DNA of 64,000 bases from Edaphobacter modestus (GTDB taxonomy: Bacteria > Acidobacteriota > Terriglobia > Terriglobales > Acidobacteriaceae), in the NCBI RefSeq assembly GCF_004217555.1, contig NZ_SHKW01000001.1:3782001-3846000 (forward strand), written 5' to 3'. The notes below the pieces were generated by a model. The model saw only the letters and a program-made list of their open reading frames with translations, searched no databases and was not told the DNA's origin. This document shows, piece by piece, positions 17,603 through 28,400 of this stretch (positions are counted from its first letter, which is position 1; each line of letters starts with the position of its first letter). A program made the translations under genes and the position numbers.

Positions 17603-18532
17603 CTAAATACGCTCGGCATGGGCCTGGATGTATTCGTCCAGCGAGTGGTCGGGGCCGATGTAGTGGAACTCCTCGGCGTACTCGAGGCCATATCTGGCCC
17701 CCACGCGCTTGTCCCGCTCGATAAAGGTGGCCTGAATGTAAGCGTCGCTGGCTGCGTCCTGGCTGCCGGTGAAGGCAGCTACCCGCAGGCCACGCCCGGC
17801 CAGCGACTCATTCGTGCTGCGGACCATGTTGGTAATCATGTTCTTGCAGGAGCGGATGTAAGTGATCTTCTGCTGCAGCGTGGGGCCTATGTCAACGACC
17901 CGGTTAACCATTTGCGGGCCGCGCGCGAAGTAGTACTTCTCGCTGACTGAGTGGGCCTTCAGCCCGGCCTCGAACTGCTCCGGGAAATCGAGATGGTCGC
18001 CGGACATCCAGCAAGCGGCCTCGACGGCCTGCGCGGTGACGTAGTGGTCGGGGTTCTCCTCGTAGTGTCCCCAGGGGTCGTAGCTAAGCACGGTATCGAC
18101 CTTCAGCGGGCGAAAGAGGAAGATGAGGCGCACACGGATCTCCATGCGCGAGACGTCGTCGAGCCCATGGTTGCGGTAGTTCAGGTCGTAGCACTTTTTC
18201 AAGCCCGCGACCTTGACGAACTGTGCGGCGTCCTGCTCGTTTGCGAGCACCGTTTCACCCAGTGTCAGGTTGTAGGAGTCCTTCTCGTCGTTGCTGACGC
18301 GGATGAAGTAGCCGGTGTAGCCCTCGTTGAGCAGCTTGGCCACGGTGCCTCCCGCGAAGATAGGCCCGTCGTCGAGGTGTGGCGTAATCAACGCGAAGAC
18401 CTTGCCTCGGCCGGGCTGGTTGGCATTGGCTCGCTCGATGACAGGCTGGGCTGCTGAGGTCTGAGCACCGGCCTGCGCAGCACCGGTGAGACCAGCAGCC
18501 GCAGCCATTTTGAAGAACCCTCTGCGTTCCAT
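17603..18532 (-). CDS. exported PIG-L/LmbE-family deacetylase
   Basis: Zinc-dependent N-deacetylase fold that typically removes acetyl groups from GlcNAc-containing compounds. The protein has 309 residues. The N-terminus MERRGFFKMAAAAGLTGAAQA has RRGFFK, a Tat-like signal. The zinc motif is TPHLDDG (canonical PHPDDE) at about residue 51, so the first His and Asp pair are kept. The later zinc-ligand region is ENPDHYVTAQAV. It lies between hisS and aspS on the same strand with tight spacing, an odd place for an exported enzyme. The substrate is unknown. Confidence 0.85.
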   Translation of the reverse strand: MERRGFFKMAAAAGLTGAAQAGAQTSAAQPVIERANANQPGRGKVFALITPHLDDGPIFAGGTVAKLLNEGYTGYFIRVSNDEKDSYNLTLGETVLANEQDAAQFVKVAGLKKCYDLNYRNHGLDDVSRMEIRVRLIFLFRPLKVDTVLSYDPWGHYEENPDHYVTAQAVEAACWMSGDHLDFPEQFEAGLKAHSVSEKYYFARGPQMVNRVVDIGPTLQQKITYIRSCKNMITNMVRSTNESLAGRGLRVAAFTGSQDAASDAYIQATFIERDKRVGARYGLEYAEEFHYIGPDHSLDEYIQAHAERI

Positions 18533-18555
18533 CAGGCCTCCTTATGCAATCAGGA

Positions 18556-19848
18556 TCACGAGCTCAGCGCCGTAGCCAGATCTTCGCGGGGAATCTTCTC
18601 CTGTTCGCCTGCCGCGAAGTTCTTCACGGTAAACAGGCCGGAGTTCACCTCGTCTTCGCCTACGATCACCATCTTGCGAGCCAGTTTGTCGGCGGCCTCG
18701 AACGACTTCTTGAGGCGGAAGTTGCCGTCACCTACTTCGATAGTGAGTCCGGCCCGGCGTAGCTCGCGAGCAAGCTTCAGCGCCGCGGGATTCTGCGCCG
18801 CGCCCATGGGGGCAACGAAGGCGTCGAGCTTGGCTGGCTGCTTTTCTGCGGCCTGCGCCTGCAGCGTCAGGATCAACCGATCCTCGCCGATGGCGAAGCC
18901 GATGCCCGGAGCCTTCGGGCCGCCGAGCATTTCGCTCAGGCCGTCGTATCGGCCACCGCCGAGCAGAGCGTTCTGGGTGCCGAGACCGCTGCCGTCAGGC
19001 ACGGTGAACTCGAAGGTAGTTCGGGTGTAGTAATCGAGGCCGCGAACAAGGCGCGGGTCGATCACGTACGGCACGCCGCACGCATCGAGCGCGGCCTTCA
19101 CCTGGTCGAAGTGTGCACGTGAGTCGTCGCCGAGAAAGTCGGCGATCTTGGGGAGGCCGTTGATGATCTCCTGATCGCCGGGCTCCTTCGAGTCGAGGAC
19201 GCGTAGCGGATTGGTCTCCGCGCGGCGCTGATTGTCCTCACACATCAGGTGCTTTACAGGGGCAAGTGCTTCGCGCAGCGCCGCGCTGTACCGCGTTCTA
19301 TCCTCGGCAGATCCGACCGAATTCAGCGCCAGCCGCCACCCCTTCACGCCCAGCTCATCCAGCAGAGTTGCGAGCATCTCCAGCACCTCGGCGTCGCGTA
19401 GAGCTGAATCGGATCCCGACCATGGCGGTCCTAATACTTCAGCGCCAATCTGCCAGAACTGACGATATCGGCCACGCTGCGGCCTTTCGCGGCGGAATTG
19501 GGGGCCAATGTAAAACAGCTTCTCGAGCATTCCGCTGTCGGCCATGCCGTGCTCGATGTAGGCACGCACGACGCCGGCAGTATTCTCCGGGCGCAGCGTC
19601 AGGCTCTGGCCCTTGTCGCTCTCGGCTCGCCCGCGATCCTCCCACGTGTACATCTCTTTGGAGACGATGTCGGTCTCTTCGCCCACGCCTCGGGCGAACA
19701 ACTCCGTCGCCTCAAAAAGAGGTGTGCGAATCTCGCCAAAACCATACCGCGCAAAGACCGCTCTTGCCGTGGCTTCTACGTGATTCCAAAGTGTGGTGTC
19801 CGGGGGGAGGAGGTCCCTGGTCCCGCGTACTGCCTTGATCGTTGCCAT
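18556..19848 (-). CDS. hisS: histidyl-tRNA synthetase
   Basis: Class II synthetase of 430 residues, the usual length. It starts MATIKAVRGTRDLLPPD, and motif 1 is within RYGFGEIRTPLFEATELFARGVGEETD. Motif 2 is FRRERPQRGRYRQFWQIGAE. The histidine-specific segment LVRGLDYYTRTTFEF and motif 3 GIGFAIGEDRLIL follow, then a C-terminal anticodon-binding domain from about 330. It is the first gene of the hisS-PIG-L-aspS cluster; a DUF3857 gene ends 39 bases upstream on the same strand. Confidence 0.97.
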   Translation of the reverse strand: MATIKAVRGTRDLLPPDTTLWNHVEATARAVFARYGFGEIRTPLFEATELFARGVGEETDIVSKEMYTWEDRGRAESDKGQSLTLRPENTAGVVRAYIEHGMADSGMLEKLFYIGPQFRRERPQRGRYRQFWQIGAEVLGPPWSGSDSALRDAEVLEMLATLLDELGVKGWRLALNSVGSAEDRTRYSAALREALAPVKHLMCEDNQRRAETNPLRVLDSKEPGDQEIINGLPKIADFLGDDSRAHFDQVKAALDACGVPYVIDPRLVRGLDYYTRTTFEFTVPDGSGLGTQNALLGGGRYDGLSEMLGGPKAPGIGFAIGEDRLILTLQAQAAEKQPAKLDAFVAPMGAAQNPAALKLARELRRAGLTIEVGDGNFRLKKSFEAADKLARKMVIVGEDEVNSGLFTVKNFAAGEQEKIPREDLATALSS

Positions 19849-19886
19849 TATCTTTCAGTGTAGCGAAATTCGACGCGTCTGCTTCG

Positions 19887-22800
19887 TTACATTGGATAAA
19901 CGATCAGCTCGCAGGTCCCGCTATGACAGTTCAGAAACCCTTTGCGGAGCAGATGCGCATCCGAATCCTGCGGGATCCAGCCCACCAGGTTTGCCCGCTT
20001 GACCATCGCATCTTCGTCTGCTGACGACTGGCCCGAAGCTGATCTACTAACCAGTGTGACTCTTCCTTTCTCGATGAGGAAAGAATACTCCAGCGTGAGA
20101 TTCTGTCCCGCCCTGGAACCAACATGGATTGCCCTCTGTTTCGTGAGTTCGCCCTGCATGTTTACGGAGTTGGTAAGGCCATGTTTTTTCAGAATATCTA
20201 TCCGTTTTCGCAGTTCTGTGCTGATGAGGTCTGGTCCCTTCGTCGGCGCTCCCTCGGGCATTGCGTCGCGGGTGGTTGCAAACGCAAGGGTATAGCGATG
20301 CAGCGCCTCCTGTTTTTGCCCTCGCTTCTCTGCGAGCTCTCCCCAGTGAAGCCCTACTTCCGCGCTCTGACTGTTGTTCCATGAGGCTTGAAGGTAGCTC
20401 TGGGACTCATCGAGTCTTCCTTCCCGGTAAAGCGTCCACCCCAATGTGTCCCAGGCGGCGATCAATAACGCTTGCTTCCCCTGTACCTTTTTCGCGTCTT
20501 CTTCTGTCGCGTCAAGTCTCCATTCTTTTGAATCTGCGGTGAGCGCATCCACAGCTTTCCTTGCGCTCTTCTCCGCCAGTTCCAGATCGATTCCCGCGTT
20601 CGCCAGTTCGTCTGCGCCATTATTTAACAGAGAAGGGTCGGAGGTTTTAGCCAGCGCCGAGGCTATAGTCTTCTCTCCAGCGGCGGTTTGTCCCGATCGT
20701 AACTGAACTCCGCCGAACTCGATCTGAAGCCTTAGGTCTTCAGGCGATTTGACGGCTAACGATTCGACTATAGGAAGCGCTTCGTCATACTGTCCTCTGA
20801 AGGTGAGCACGGCTGCGAAGAGTTTTCGGTCGTCGTCTGTTGCTCCGTTCTGTCGATTGAGAGCTCGCAGAGTTTTTATCGCATCGTCAAAATGTGCAGT
20901 ATTCATCTGCGCCTGTGCCATGGCGTTGTAAACCCACAGTGTGTCCGGATTGAGGGCAATATCTTTTTTATAGGCCTCTATGGCATTGGCCCAGTTGTGC
21001 CGCTGGAAATTGATATACCCATAGGTGCTCCAGAGGCTCTGCTGCTTCTCATTAATCTTTTTGGCTTTGTCCAGTGTCGCCTCGGCGCTGTTGAGTTCGC
21101 CCCGCTGCACCTGCTCGTAGGCCTCGTGCACGAGTTTTGCCGCATCGTCGGAACCTTGTGCGGTAGAAGATTTGTTTTGAGGAGTGCCGATCAGCTGGAT
21201 AAAGGATTCTCCATCGCCGAGGGTCGCATCGAACCATTTCTTGTAGCTCTTCCAGTCCGCAGCGGGAATCTCCCGCTGAAGGACCTCTATTCTCCGTTCC
21301 GTCGTCAGAGTCTCGCCCTCAATCTTGTAGGTCTTGTCAAAGGCCGCGAAGGACGATTTTTGATGAACCGCCGCCGGAAGCTCCACGCCCCAGCCGTCGG
21401 GAAGCTGGATGATGGACACCGAGGTTTCCACTCGCGGCTCTCCTAGTTGGATGGGCACCTTCTTCGGAGGGTTCTTGTCATCGACCGAAGACAGAAAGAC
21501 GACTGGGAAGAGGGGAACAATCCTGTGGTTATCCCAATCGCCCGTCTTCTCGCGCTCGTAGCTGTAGGTCAACTTCACGGGGTCTGCCGTCAGGTCCGGG
21601 CGGCTGGCATCCGGGCTGCTCGTGGTGCCCCCAAAGCCGAGTCCCTGCGATAGACGTTGAATCAGCTCATTCCATTGTCCGCGGGGGACCTGCCGCAGCA
21701 GAGTTCGCATCATCAACTCATCGTCTCCGCGCTCCGTGAGCTCGATCTGCGCCTTCATGGTGCCGTCCTTTGTCAGTGTCCCTTTCGCAGTGAACTTCGA
21801 GAACGATTGGAACGGCAGCCCCACCGGCGTTCTTTCCATCCTGGCTGTTCCCATCGCCGGAACCACCAGTGCCTGCTTGTCGCGAATCGGGGAGACCAGC
21901 ATCCGATAAGGGGCGAGTTCCGAAGTGGAATCCAGCCAGATCGGCGTTCCAGCGGTGGGAAGGAACGTAATCATGTGATTGAATGCCGCCGGTGAGGGTA
22001 CTTCTTCGTTCATCCTGATGCCGGCACCGATCAGCGCTGCCTGTGGATGTAGTCCGGCCGAGGAAAGCATTGCGGCGAGAAGCGTGTGCTTGTCCTTGCA
22101 GTCGCCGTACTGGTTTCGCAGAACTTCGCTTGCTGGGTGCGGCTGGTAGCGCCATACTCCGAATGCGACTCCGATGTAGCGAATCTGGGTAGCTACGAAG
22201 CTGTAGAGTGCTTGCGCCTTCTCTGCCTCTGAGGGCTTTCCAGCAGTGAGCTCCGAGACCTTCGCTCTTATGGTTTCATTGGGCCTAATGCGGTCCGCTT
22301 CAAGCTCACGATACCAGGCGCCAACGGCCTCCCAGCTTTTGAAGGTCGTCCATGCCATCGTCGGCAGTTCGCCTTTCGGGTCAATCTCTCTCTGAACTGC
22401 CTTGCCGTCCTTGCCGACGGTAGGCTCCAGATGAGAGCCGGTCCACCGGTAGACCACCTCGTCTGCAGTCTCTGTCCTGGTCGCAGGGTGTTCCGGGCTC
22501 CAGACTTTCACGTACGTGGCCTTGGGTACGCGCAGTTCCACGCTCTGATTGAGGATAACTGCCGAGCTTCCGAAGGTCTCCTGTCCCCAGAATTCCCCTG
22601 GAACTTCAGCCTTCGTGTCCAGAATTCGGACCTTGTACTCCAGCCGGTCCCCGACCTGCAGATTACGAACCGGGATCTGCTTCTCTTTTAAATCACTGTA
22701 GAAAGGAGCCTGACGTGTAACCTCCTGGGGCATCTCCTGCGCATCGGCCGCGGGGGTTTCCACCAGAGAACCATCCGGCTTTCTGACGCGCACATAGTCG

Positions 22801-23126
22801 ACTTCCACACGCTGGCTATTCCCAGTAAAGGGAATTGTCAGTACACCGTATTGGCGTGCCGTCGCGTCGGACTGAACCAGGTTGATCGCGCTGATTTCGC
22901 GAGAACCAATTCCGTTCTCACCGTACCGGTAGATGGTATCCATCCGTTCCACGACAAGGGATTCTGCCGAGTAGTCGGGCTTCGGGTTCGATGGTCGGCT
23001 CACATCCTGAGGATTGAGATGTGCTTCATTTTGGGGGGTCGCGGAACTCCCACCGGCATCCTGACCCATACTCGAAATCGTAGGCATCACCAAGGCAAAG
23101 GCAAACAGAGCAGCAGTAAGACGCAT
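19887..23126 (-). CDS. DUF3857 / transglutaminase-like exported protein with TPR repeats
   Basis: The protein has 1,079 residues with a signal peptide (MRLTAALFAFALVMPTISSM). A DUF3857 beta-domain covers about 55-270. It is followed by a transglutaminase-like core with Cys in QYGDCKDKHTLLAAM, His in FNHMITFLP and Asp in WLDSTSE, so the triad is intact. A further beta region is followed from about residue 650 by TPR helices (LVHEAYEQVQRGELNSAEATLD and several more). The function of such proteins is not established; the triad suggests a periplasmic peptidase or crosslinking enzyme, and the TPR region suggests a partner. Confidence 0.85.
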   Translation of the reverse strand: MRLTAALFAFALVMPTISSMGQDAGGSSATPQNEAHLNPQDVSRPSNPKPDYSAESLVVERMDTIYRYGENGIGSREISAINLVQSDATARQYGVLTIPFTGNSQRVEVDYVRVRKPDGSLVETPAADAQEMPQEVTRQAPFYSDLKEKQIPVRNLQVGDRLEYKVRILDTKAEVPGEFWGQETFGSSAVILNQSVELRVPKATYVKVWSPEHPATRTETADEVVYRWTGSHLEPTVGKDGKAVQREIDPKGELPTMAWTTFKSWEAVGAWYRELEADRIRPNETIRAKVSELTAGKPSEAEKAQALYSFVATQIRYIGVAFGVWRYQPHPASEVLRNQYGDCKDKHTLLAAMLSSAGLHPQAALIGAGIRMNEEVPSPAAFNHMITFLPTAGTPIWLDSTSELAPYRMLVSPIRDKQALVVPAMGTARMERTPVGLPFQSFSKFTAKGTLTKDGTMKAQIELTERGDDELMMRTLLRQVPRGQWNELIQRLSQGLGFGGTTSSPDASRPDLTADPVKLTYSYEREKTGDWDNHRIVPLFPVVFLSSVDDKNPPKKVPIQLGEPRVETSVSIIQLPDGWGVELPAAVHQKSSFAAFDKTYKIEGETLTTERRIEVLQREIPAADWKSYKKWFDATLGDGESFIQLIGTPQNKSSTAQGSDDAAKLVHEAYEQVQRGELNSAEATLDKAKKINEKQQSLWSTYGYINFQRHNWANAIEAYKKDIALNPDTLWVYNAMAQAQMNTAHFDDAIKTLRALNRQNGATDDDRKLFAAVLTFRGQYDEALPIVESLAVKSPEDLRLQIEFGGVQLRSGQTAAGEKTIASALAKTSDPSLLNNGADELANAGIDLELAEKSARKAVDALTADSKEWRLDATEEDAKKVQGKQALLIAAWDTLGWTLYREGRLDESQSYLQASWNNSQSAEVGLHWGELAEKRGQKQEALHRYTLAFATTRDAMPEGAPTKGPDLISTELRKRIDILKKHGLTNSVNMQGELTKQRAIHVGSRAGQNLTLEYSFLIEKGRVTLVSRSASGQSSADEDAMVKRANLVGWIPQDSDAHLLRKGFLNCHSGTCELIVYPM

Positions 23127-23242
23127 ATCTGTAACAGATACCGCACATCGAAGCAGTAAGCTATGAAAATGTTAGTTGGGCGCGGGCCAATCCCGCCTGT
23201 CGAGAGAGCGCCCACATTTGCCTGACCAGGAGAGATAATTCA

Positions 23243-24274
23243 ATGACTTACGTTGCGGATGCCAAACGATACGAACGAGCCGAGTTCCGACGCTGTGGAA
23301 GGTCCGGTATCGTTCTTCCTCCCGTATCGCTCGGGCTTTGGCAGAACTTCGGCGGAGCCGACGTCTTCGAGACTGGACGTGCCATGGTTCTCCGCGCCTT
23401 CGATCGCGGGGTTACTCACTTCGACCTCGCCAACAACTACGGCCCGCCGTATGGCTCGGCTGAGGAGAACTTCGGTCAGATCCTCCGCAAAGATCTCCAA
23501 CCGCACCGCAACGAGCTGATCGTCTCCACCAAGGCTGGTTGGGACATGTGGCCTGGGCCCTACGGCATCGGCGGTTCGCGCAAGTACCTTCTCGCCTCGC
23601 TGGACGACAGCCTTCGCCGTATGGGGCTCGACTACGTCGATATCTTCTATTCGCACCGGCCAGATACGAATACTCCGCTTGAGGAGACCATGGGTGCGCT
23701 GGTCCAAGCGGTTCGGCAGGGCAAGGCGCTTTATGTCGGCATCTCCTCGTATAGCCCGGAGCGCACGTTGGAGGCCGCTGATATCCTGCGCAGCGAAGGT
23801 GTTCCATTGTTCATTCATCAGCCGTCCTATTCCATGCTCAACCGCTGGATCGAGCGCGAGTTGTTAGGGACGTTGGATACGATTGGCGCGGGCTGTATCG
23901 CGTTTTCGCCTCTCGCGCAGGGGCTGCTGACGAGTAAGTATCTTGGCGGTGTTCCGCAGAACTCCCGCGCCAGCCAGGAGGGTTCACTCAGAAAGGACTT
24001 TCTCAGTGAAGAGAATCTCCAGAACGTTCGTGCTCTCAACGAGATCGCGCAGAGCCGAAACCAGACGCTTGCCCAGATGGCCATAGCCTGGGTGCTGCGC
24101 GATTCACGCGTTACTTCGGCCCTGATCGGTGCGCGCAACGTGGACCAACTCAACGATTCGCTTGACGCGGTCAAGAATCTCCATTTCACGGAGGCGGAGT
24201 TGGCGGCGATCGACAAGCACGCGAAAGAGGGCGACCTGGATCTTTGGAAGGAAGCCCGAGAGGGGACAGCCTAA
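23243..24274 (+). CDS. aldo/keto reductase (YghZ-like)
   Basis: NADPH-dependent TIM-barrel reductase of 343 residues. The catalytic tetrad is seen as Asp and Tyr in FDLANNYGP, Lys in STKAG and His in FYSHRPD. NADPH-binding segments are IAFSPLAQGLL and SALIGARNVDQL near the C-terminus. The spacing and the NNYGPPYGSAEENFG stretch fit the YghZ/L-glyceraldehyde-3-phosphate reductase group, which detoxifies small aldehydes. The gene is single and convergent with the sugar-binding protein gene. Confidence 0.93.
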   Translation: MTYVADAKRYERAEFRRCGRSGIVLPPVSLGLWQNFGGADVFETGRAMVLRAFDRGVTHFDLANNYGPPYGSAEENFGQILRKDLQPHRNELIVSTKAGWDMWPGPYGIGGSRKYLLASLDDSLRRMGLDYVDIFYSHRPDTNTPLEETMGALVQAVRQGKALYVGISSYSPERTLEAADILRSEGVPLFIHQPSYSMLNRWIERELLGTLDTIGAGCIAFSPLAQGLLTSKYLGGVPQNSRASQEGSLRKDFLSEENLQNVRALNEIAQSRNQTLAQMAIAWVLRDSRVTSALIGARNVDQLNDSLDAVKNLHFTEAELAAIDKHAKEGDLDLWKEAREGTA

Positions 24275-24285
24275 GCTGGGAACAA

Positions 24286-24312
24286 GAGGCGGGGCTAGTG
24301 CGGTCCCGCCTC
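24286..24312. terminator. hairpin between convergent genes
   Basis: GAGGCGGG (24286-24293) pairs perfectly with CCCGCCTC (24305-24312) across an 11-base loop. It overlaps the last codons of the minus-strand gene and lacks a T run, so it is only a possible terminator. Confidence 0.3.
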
Positions 24313-25293
24313 CTTACGTGTCATGATCGCTTCGAGGTTGCTTTTATCAACCAGCGAGACCCCCGTGTCCACAAAGGATGGGAAGTGGGCGAACGGGTCC
24401 AGTTCGTAGTCGCCTTTCATTGGATTTTCGGCAGGGTGATGGTGAATCTCGTCGAGAGCTTTCAACCCGATGTACGCCATGGTGTAGGGTTTCTGCGAGA
24501 TAGTGGAGTCGGCGACGCCGTCCTTGATCAGCTGGAGGGTTGCCACATCTGTATCCATTGCCACCAGCAGCCGTCCGGGCTCGCCATTCGCACTTGCACG
24601 CCGCAGCGCTTCGCCGACATCCCTGCCAGAGGAAGACTGCAGGCTGACGAATGCGTCGATCCGGTCTTTGCCCTTCCGCGTTAAATATTCGGTCGCCTTG
24701 TCAAACGCCAGACCGGAGTCACCCTTCATATCGAAGACTTCGACCACCTTGATGCCGGGATAGGTGGAAAACGCGTCTTGGTACCCCTTGAGTCGCTCAT
24801 CCAGATTAGGCTGACCGGGCATGGTGAAGAAGACAACGTTCCCCTTGCCGTTGAGTTGGGCGGCTAGCCGCTGACCGCCGAGTCTTCCAGCTTGCAGATT
24901 GTTTGTGCCGATGAAGTAGAGCCGTTTGCTTGAAGGTGCATCGGAGTCCATGGTGATGACCGGAATTCCGGCTGCAATTGCCGCATCGATCTCCGGTCCA
25001 AGGAGCGCTGGATTTGTTACGGAGACCAAAATTCCCGCGGGCTTCCGCGCAACTACTGTGCGGAATTCCTGTACCTCGGCTTCCGGATCGAACCTTGCCG
25101 GGCCGCGCATCTCCGCTGTAACTCCATATTCCGCCGCGGCCTTGGCGAAGCCTTCGCCTGCATTCTTCCAGTATGGAAGCTCAACATTCACTGTAATCAG
25201 GTAGTAATGTTCGTCTTTGTGTCGTGTGCATCCTTCAAGCAGAGGAAGCACGCATATTAACGCAACGATCATTCTTCTGGTCCACATGCTCAT
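24295..25293 (-). CDS. periplasmic sugar-binding lipoprotein (type 1 PBP, LacI/ribose type)
   Basis: ATG 25293 has GGAGGA eight bases upstream and gives 332 residues with a lipoprotein signal ending LLEGC. The mature protein has the two-lobe sugar-binding fold: YWKNAGEGFAKAAAEYGV at the first lobe, ARKPAGILVSVTNPALL and IPVITMDSDAPSS, then FIGTNNLQAGRLGGQRLAAQL. These are typical of ribose/galactose-type solute-binding proteins. No ABC permease or ATPase gene is adjacent, so it may serve a remote transporter or act in sensing. The sugar is unknown. Confidence 0.88.
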   Translation of the reverse strand: MSMWTRRMIVALICVLPLLEGCTRHKDEHYYLITVNVELPYWKNAGEGFAKAAAEYGVTAEMRGPARFDPEAEVQEFRTVVARKPAGILVSVTNPALLGPEIDAAIAAGIPVITMDSDAPSSKRLYFIGTNNLQAGRLGGQRLAAQLNGKGNVVFFTMPGQPNLDERLKGYQDAFSTYPGIKVVEVFDMKGDSGLAFDKATEYLTRKGKDRIDAFVSLQSSSGRDVGEALRRASANGEPGRLLVAMDTDVATLQLIKDGVADSTISQKPYTMAYIGLKALDEIHHHPAENPMKGDYELDPFAHFPSFVDTGVSLVDKSNLEAIMTRKEAGPH

Positions 25294-25463
25294 CTGGAAG
25301 TCCTCCAATGAGACATGCTGTCCGAACATCACTTGGCCCGATCTGTCGGGCAGCACCGAGGCTGCAAGTCGCGGCGGCCTGATCATACGCCTAATGCATG
25401 ACTGGCGTATGCAGGGCGTTCAACATGCACCGGCGAGCCGGTTCTTCTAGAATTAGATGCAGC

Positions 25464-28400
25464 ATGGTTTTGCCGTTTGTCCGCGAGCTCCTCGCAGATT
25501 TGGAACACTCCGATGCCTTTGAGCGTGTACGCCGCCATCTGAGCGGCGGATCGGGGCGTCGTCGTGTCTCTGGCCTTACGTCTACTGCACGTGCCCTGTA
25601 TCTCCCTTATTTTGTTCGCGCTGCGCAGGCACCCGCGCTCGTCGTGGTGTCAGACAACAAGGCCGCCGAGGCACTGCATGCAGCAGTTCTGGCTGCGTGC
25701 GAGCTCACCGGCGTACTCGATCCGGCCCAGGTGCTGCGGCTGGCCTCCCACGATGTTCTTCCCTTCGAAAACCTTTCGCCCCACTCTGAGATCCAGGAGA
25801 CGCGAGCTTCGGCGCTCTGGAAGATCTGCGTCGGACACCGGACGCCGCGGCTGGTGATTGCTCCTGTCGAATCGGCCTGCATGCGTCTCTTCGGTCGTGA
25901 CTATTATGCAGCGTTGGCGCTGCACCTGCGCACCGGTGAAGAACATATTCCCGAGATGCTCGTGGAGCATCTGCTCTCCGTCGGCTACACACGCGTCGAT
26001 GTTGTCGAGATGCCGGGACAGGTGACAATTCGAGGCGGCATTATTGACGTGTACCCGCCGGAGCAGGAACGTCCTGTCCGAATCGATTTCTTCGGAGACG
26101 AGATAGAATCGATCCGTCGTTTCGATCCCGAGACGCAGCGGTCGAGTTCTGCGCTCGATGAAGTTCTACTTCTGCCGCTTACCGAGACGCCTGTCACCGA
26201 GAAGTTGCTGTCTGCGATCAACGCCCGCTTGACTCGTGCCGGAGCGGCCGGGGCCGCTCTTGAAGGCGGTGAAGAACCGATCGAGCTACAAACCCATGTG
26301 GCCACACGTACCGGGGAAGCCACGATCTTTCCCGGATGGGAGTTTTTTGCTCCTGTGGCCGGAGCGAAGCAGACTCTTCTCGATCTTCTCGGTGCCTCAA
26401 CCCGTGTCTTCGTCGAAGAGCCCGCGATGGTCAAGAACCAGGGCGAACGCTGGTGGAACAAGGTAGAGCAGAGACATGACCGCTCGGGAATTGGCTCGCT
26501 GGTGCGGCCAGAGGACATCTATCTTTCCCCATGGGAGCTGGAGGATCGCCTGCGCCGAACGACGGGCTGCGATCTCGATCAGCTGGGCGCGGTTGATGTT
26601 CTTGACGCGGACAGGAGCGAGCTGTCAGAGATCGAATTCGCAACGCGCCCCACGCAGCGTTTCCACGGCTCGATTCCTGCCCTGATCGATGCGATCAACG
26701 CCCTCATGCGGCAAGAGGCACGCATTCTGCTGGCAGCCGCGAATCAGGGCGAGGTCGAGCGTCTAGCCGGTTTGCTGCAGGAATACCAGGTGCCGTACCG
26801 GCTCGGCTCCCGTGCGGATCAGCAGGGATCCGCCACGGTCTATTCAGAGTCCAGTTATCTGGCGGGTGATCTTCGCACGCCGGTTATCGTGAAGACTCCT
26901 GTCGCAACGGGAGTACAGATTCTCGATCTGGATAAGACAACCGCACGGCAGGTTGTTCTCTTTGGCGCGCAGGATCTCTCCGACGAAGCGGATGTAACAG
27001 CCCGTCCTGTACGTCGTGGCCGTTCGAAGGCATCGGCGTTCATCTCTGATTTTCGTGATCTTCGCATCGGTGACTATGTTGTTCACGTCGAGCACGGAAT
27101 CGCGCGCTACATGGGCTTGCGTGTCATCGAAGAGAATGATGCGCCGCCGCTCGAGCTGATGATCCTTGAGTTTGCTGACGAGGCGAAGCTTTACGTTCCT
27201 TTGACGCGGCTCGATCTTATCCAAAAGTATCGCTCTACCGAGACAGGACCTGCGCCACAGCTCAATAAACTGGGATCACAGGGCTGGCAGAAGACCAAGG
27301 CTCGCGTCAAGAAGGCGATGGCCGACATGACCGCGGAGTTGATAAAGCTGTACGCGCAGCGAGAGGCCGCGCAGGGGACCCCCTTTTCGCCAGACACTAA
27401 CATGCAGCGCGAGTTTGAAGATGCCTTCGATTTCAGTGAGACCGATGACCAGCTCAGCGCGATCGCCGACATCAAGGCGGATATGGAATCGACGCAGCCC
27501 ATGGACCGGTTGCTCTGCGGCGATGTGGGCTATGGCAAGACCGAGGTAGCGATGCGGGCGGCCTTCAAGGCCGTGCAGGATGGAAAGCAGGTGGCGGTGC
27601 TTACTCCGACGACCGTCCTCAGCTTCCAGCACTTCGAGTCTTTCAAGCGCCGGTTCGCGAATTTTCCCGTGAACCTTGAGATGATCTCGCGTTTTCGTAC
27701 GTCAAAGGAGCAGAAGGAGATTCTCGAGCGGGTCGCCGACGGAAAGGTCGATATTCTCATCGGAACCCATCGCATCCTCTCAAAAGACCTGAAGTTTCAG
27801 GATCTCGGTCTGCTGGTTGTCGATGAAGAACAGCGTTTCGGCGTGCGCCACAAGGAGCGTTTGAAGCAGATGCGCGCAGCCATCGACGTGCTCTCCATGT
27901 CGGCGACGCCGATCCCGCGCACTCTGCATATGTCACTGATCGGTCTGCGCGACATGAGCGTTATCGAGACGCCGCCGAAGGACAGGATGGCCATCCAGAC
28001 CATTGTCGCCAAGTTCGACGAGAAGCTGGTGCGCACGGCAGTAGAGATGGAGCTCGAACGCGGAGGGCAAGTGTACTTTGTGCACAACCGCGTCGAGTCG
28101 ATCTACGATATCGCCGCGAAGATCCGTGAGCTCGTGCCACAGGCTCGCATCGTCATTGGTCACGGACAGCTTCCCGAGGCAGAACTCGAGCGCGTGATGC
28201 TCTCCTTCATGAACCATGAATACGATGTGTTGGTTGCGACCTCCATCATTGAGAACGGTCTCGATATCTCTCTCGCAAACACCATCATCATCAACCGCGC
28301 GGATCGTCACGGTCTCAGCGAGCTCTACCAGCTTCGCGGCCGTGTGGGCCGATCGAATCGCCGCGCCTATGCGTATCTCCTGATCCCGCCTGAGACTGAG

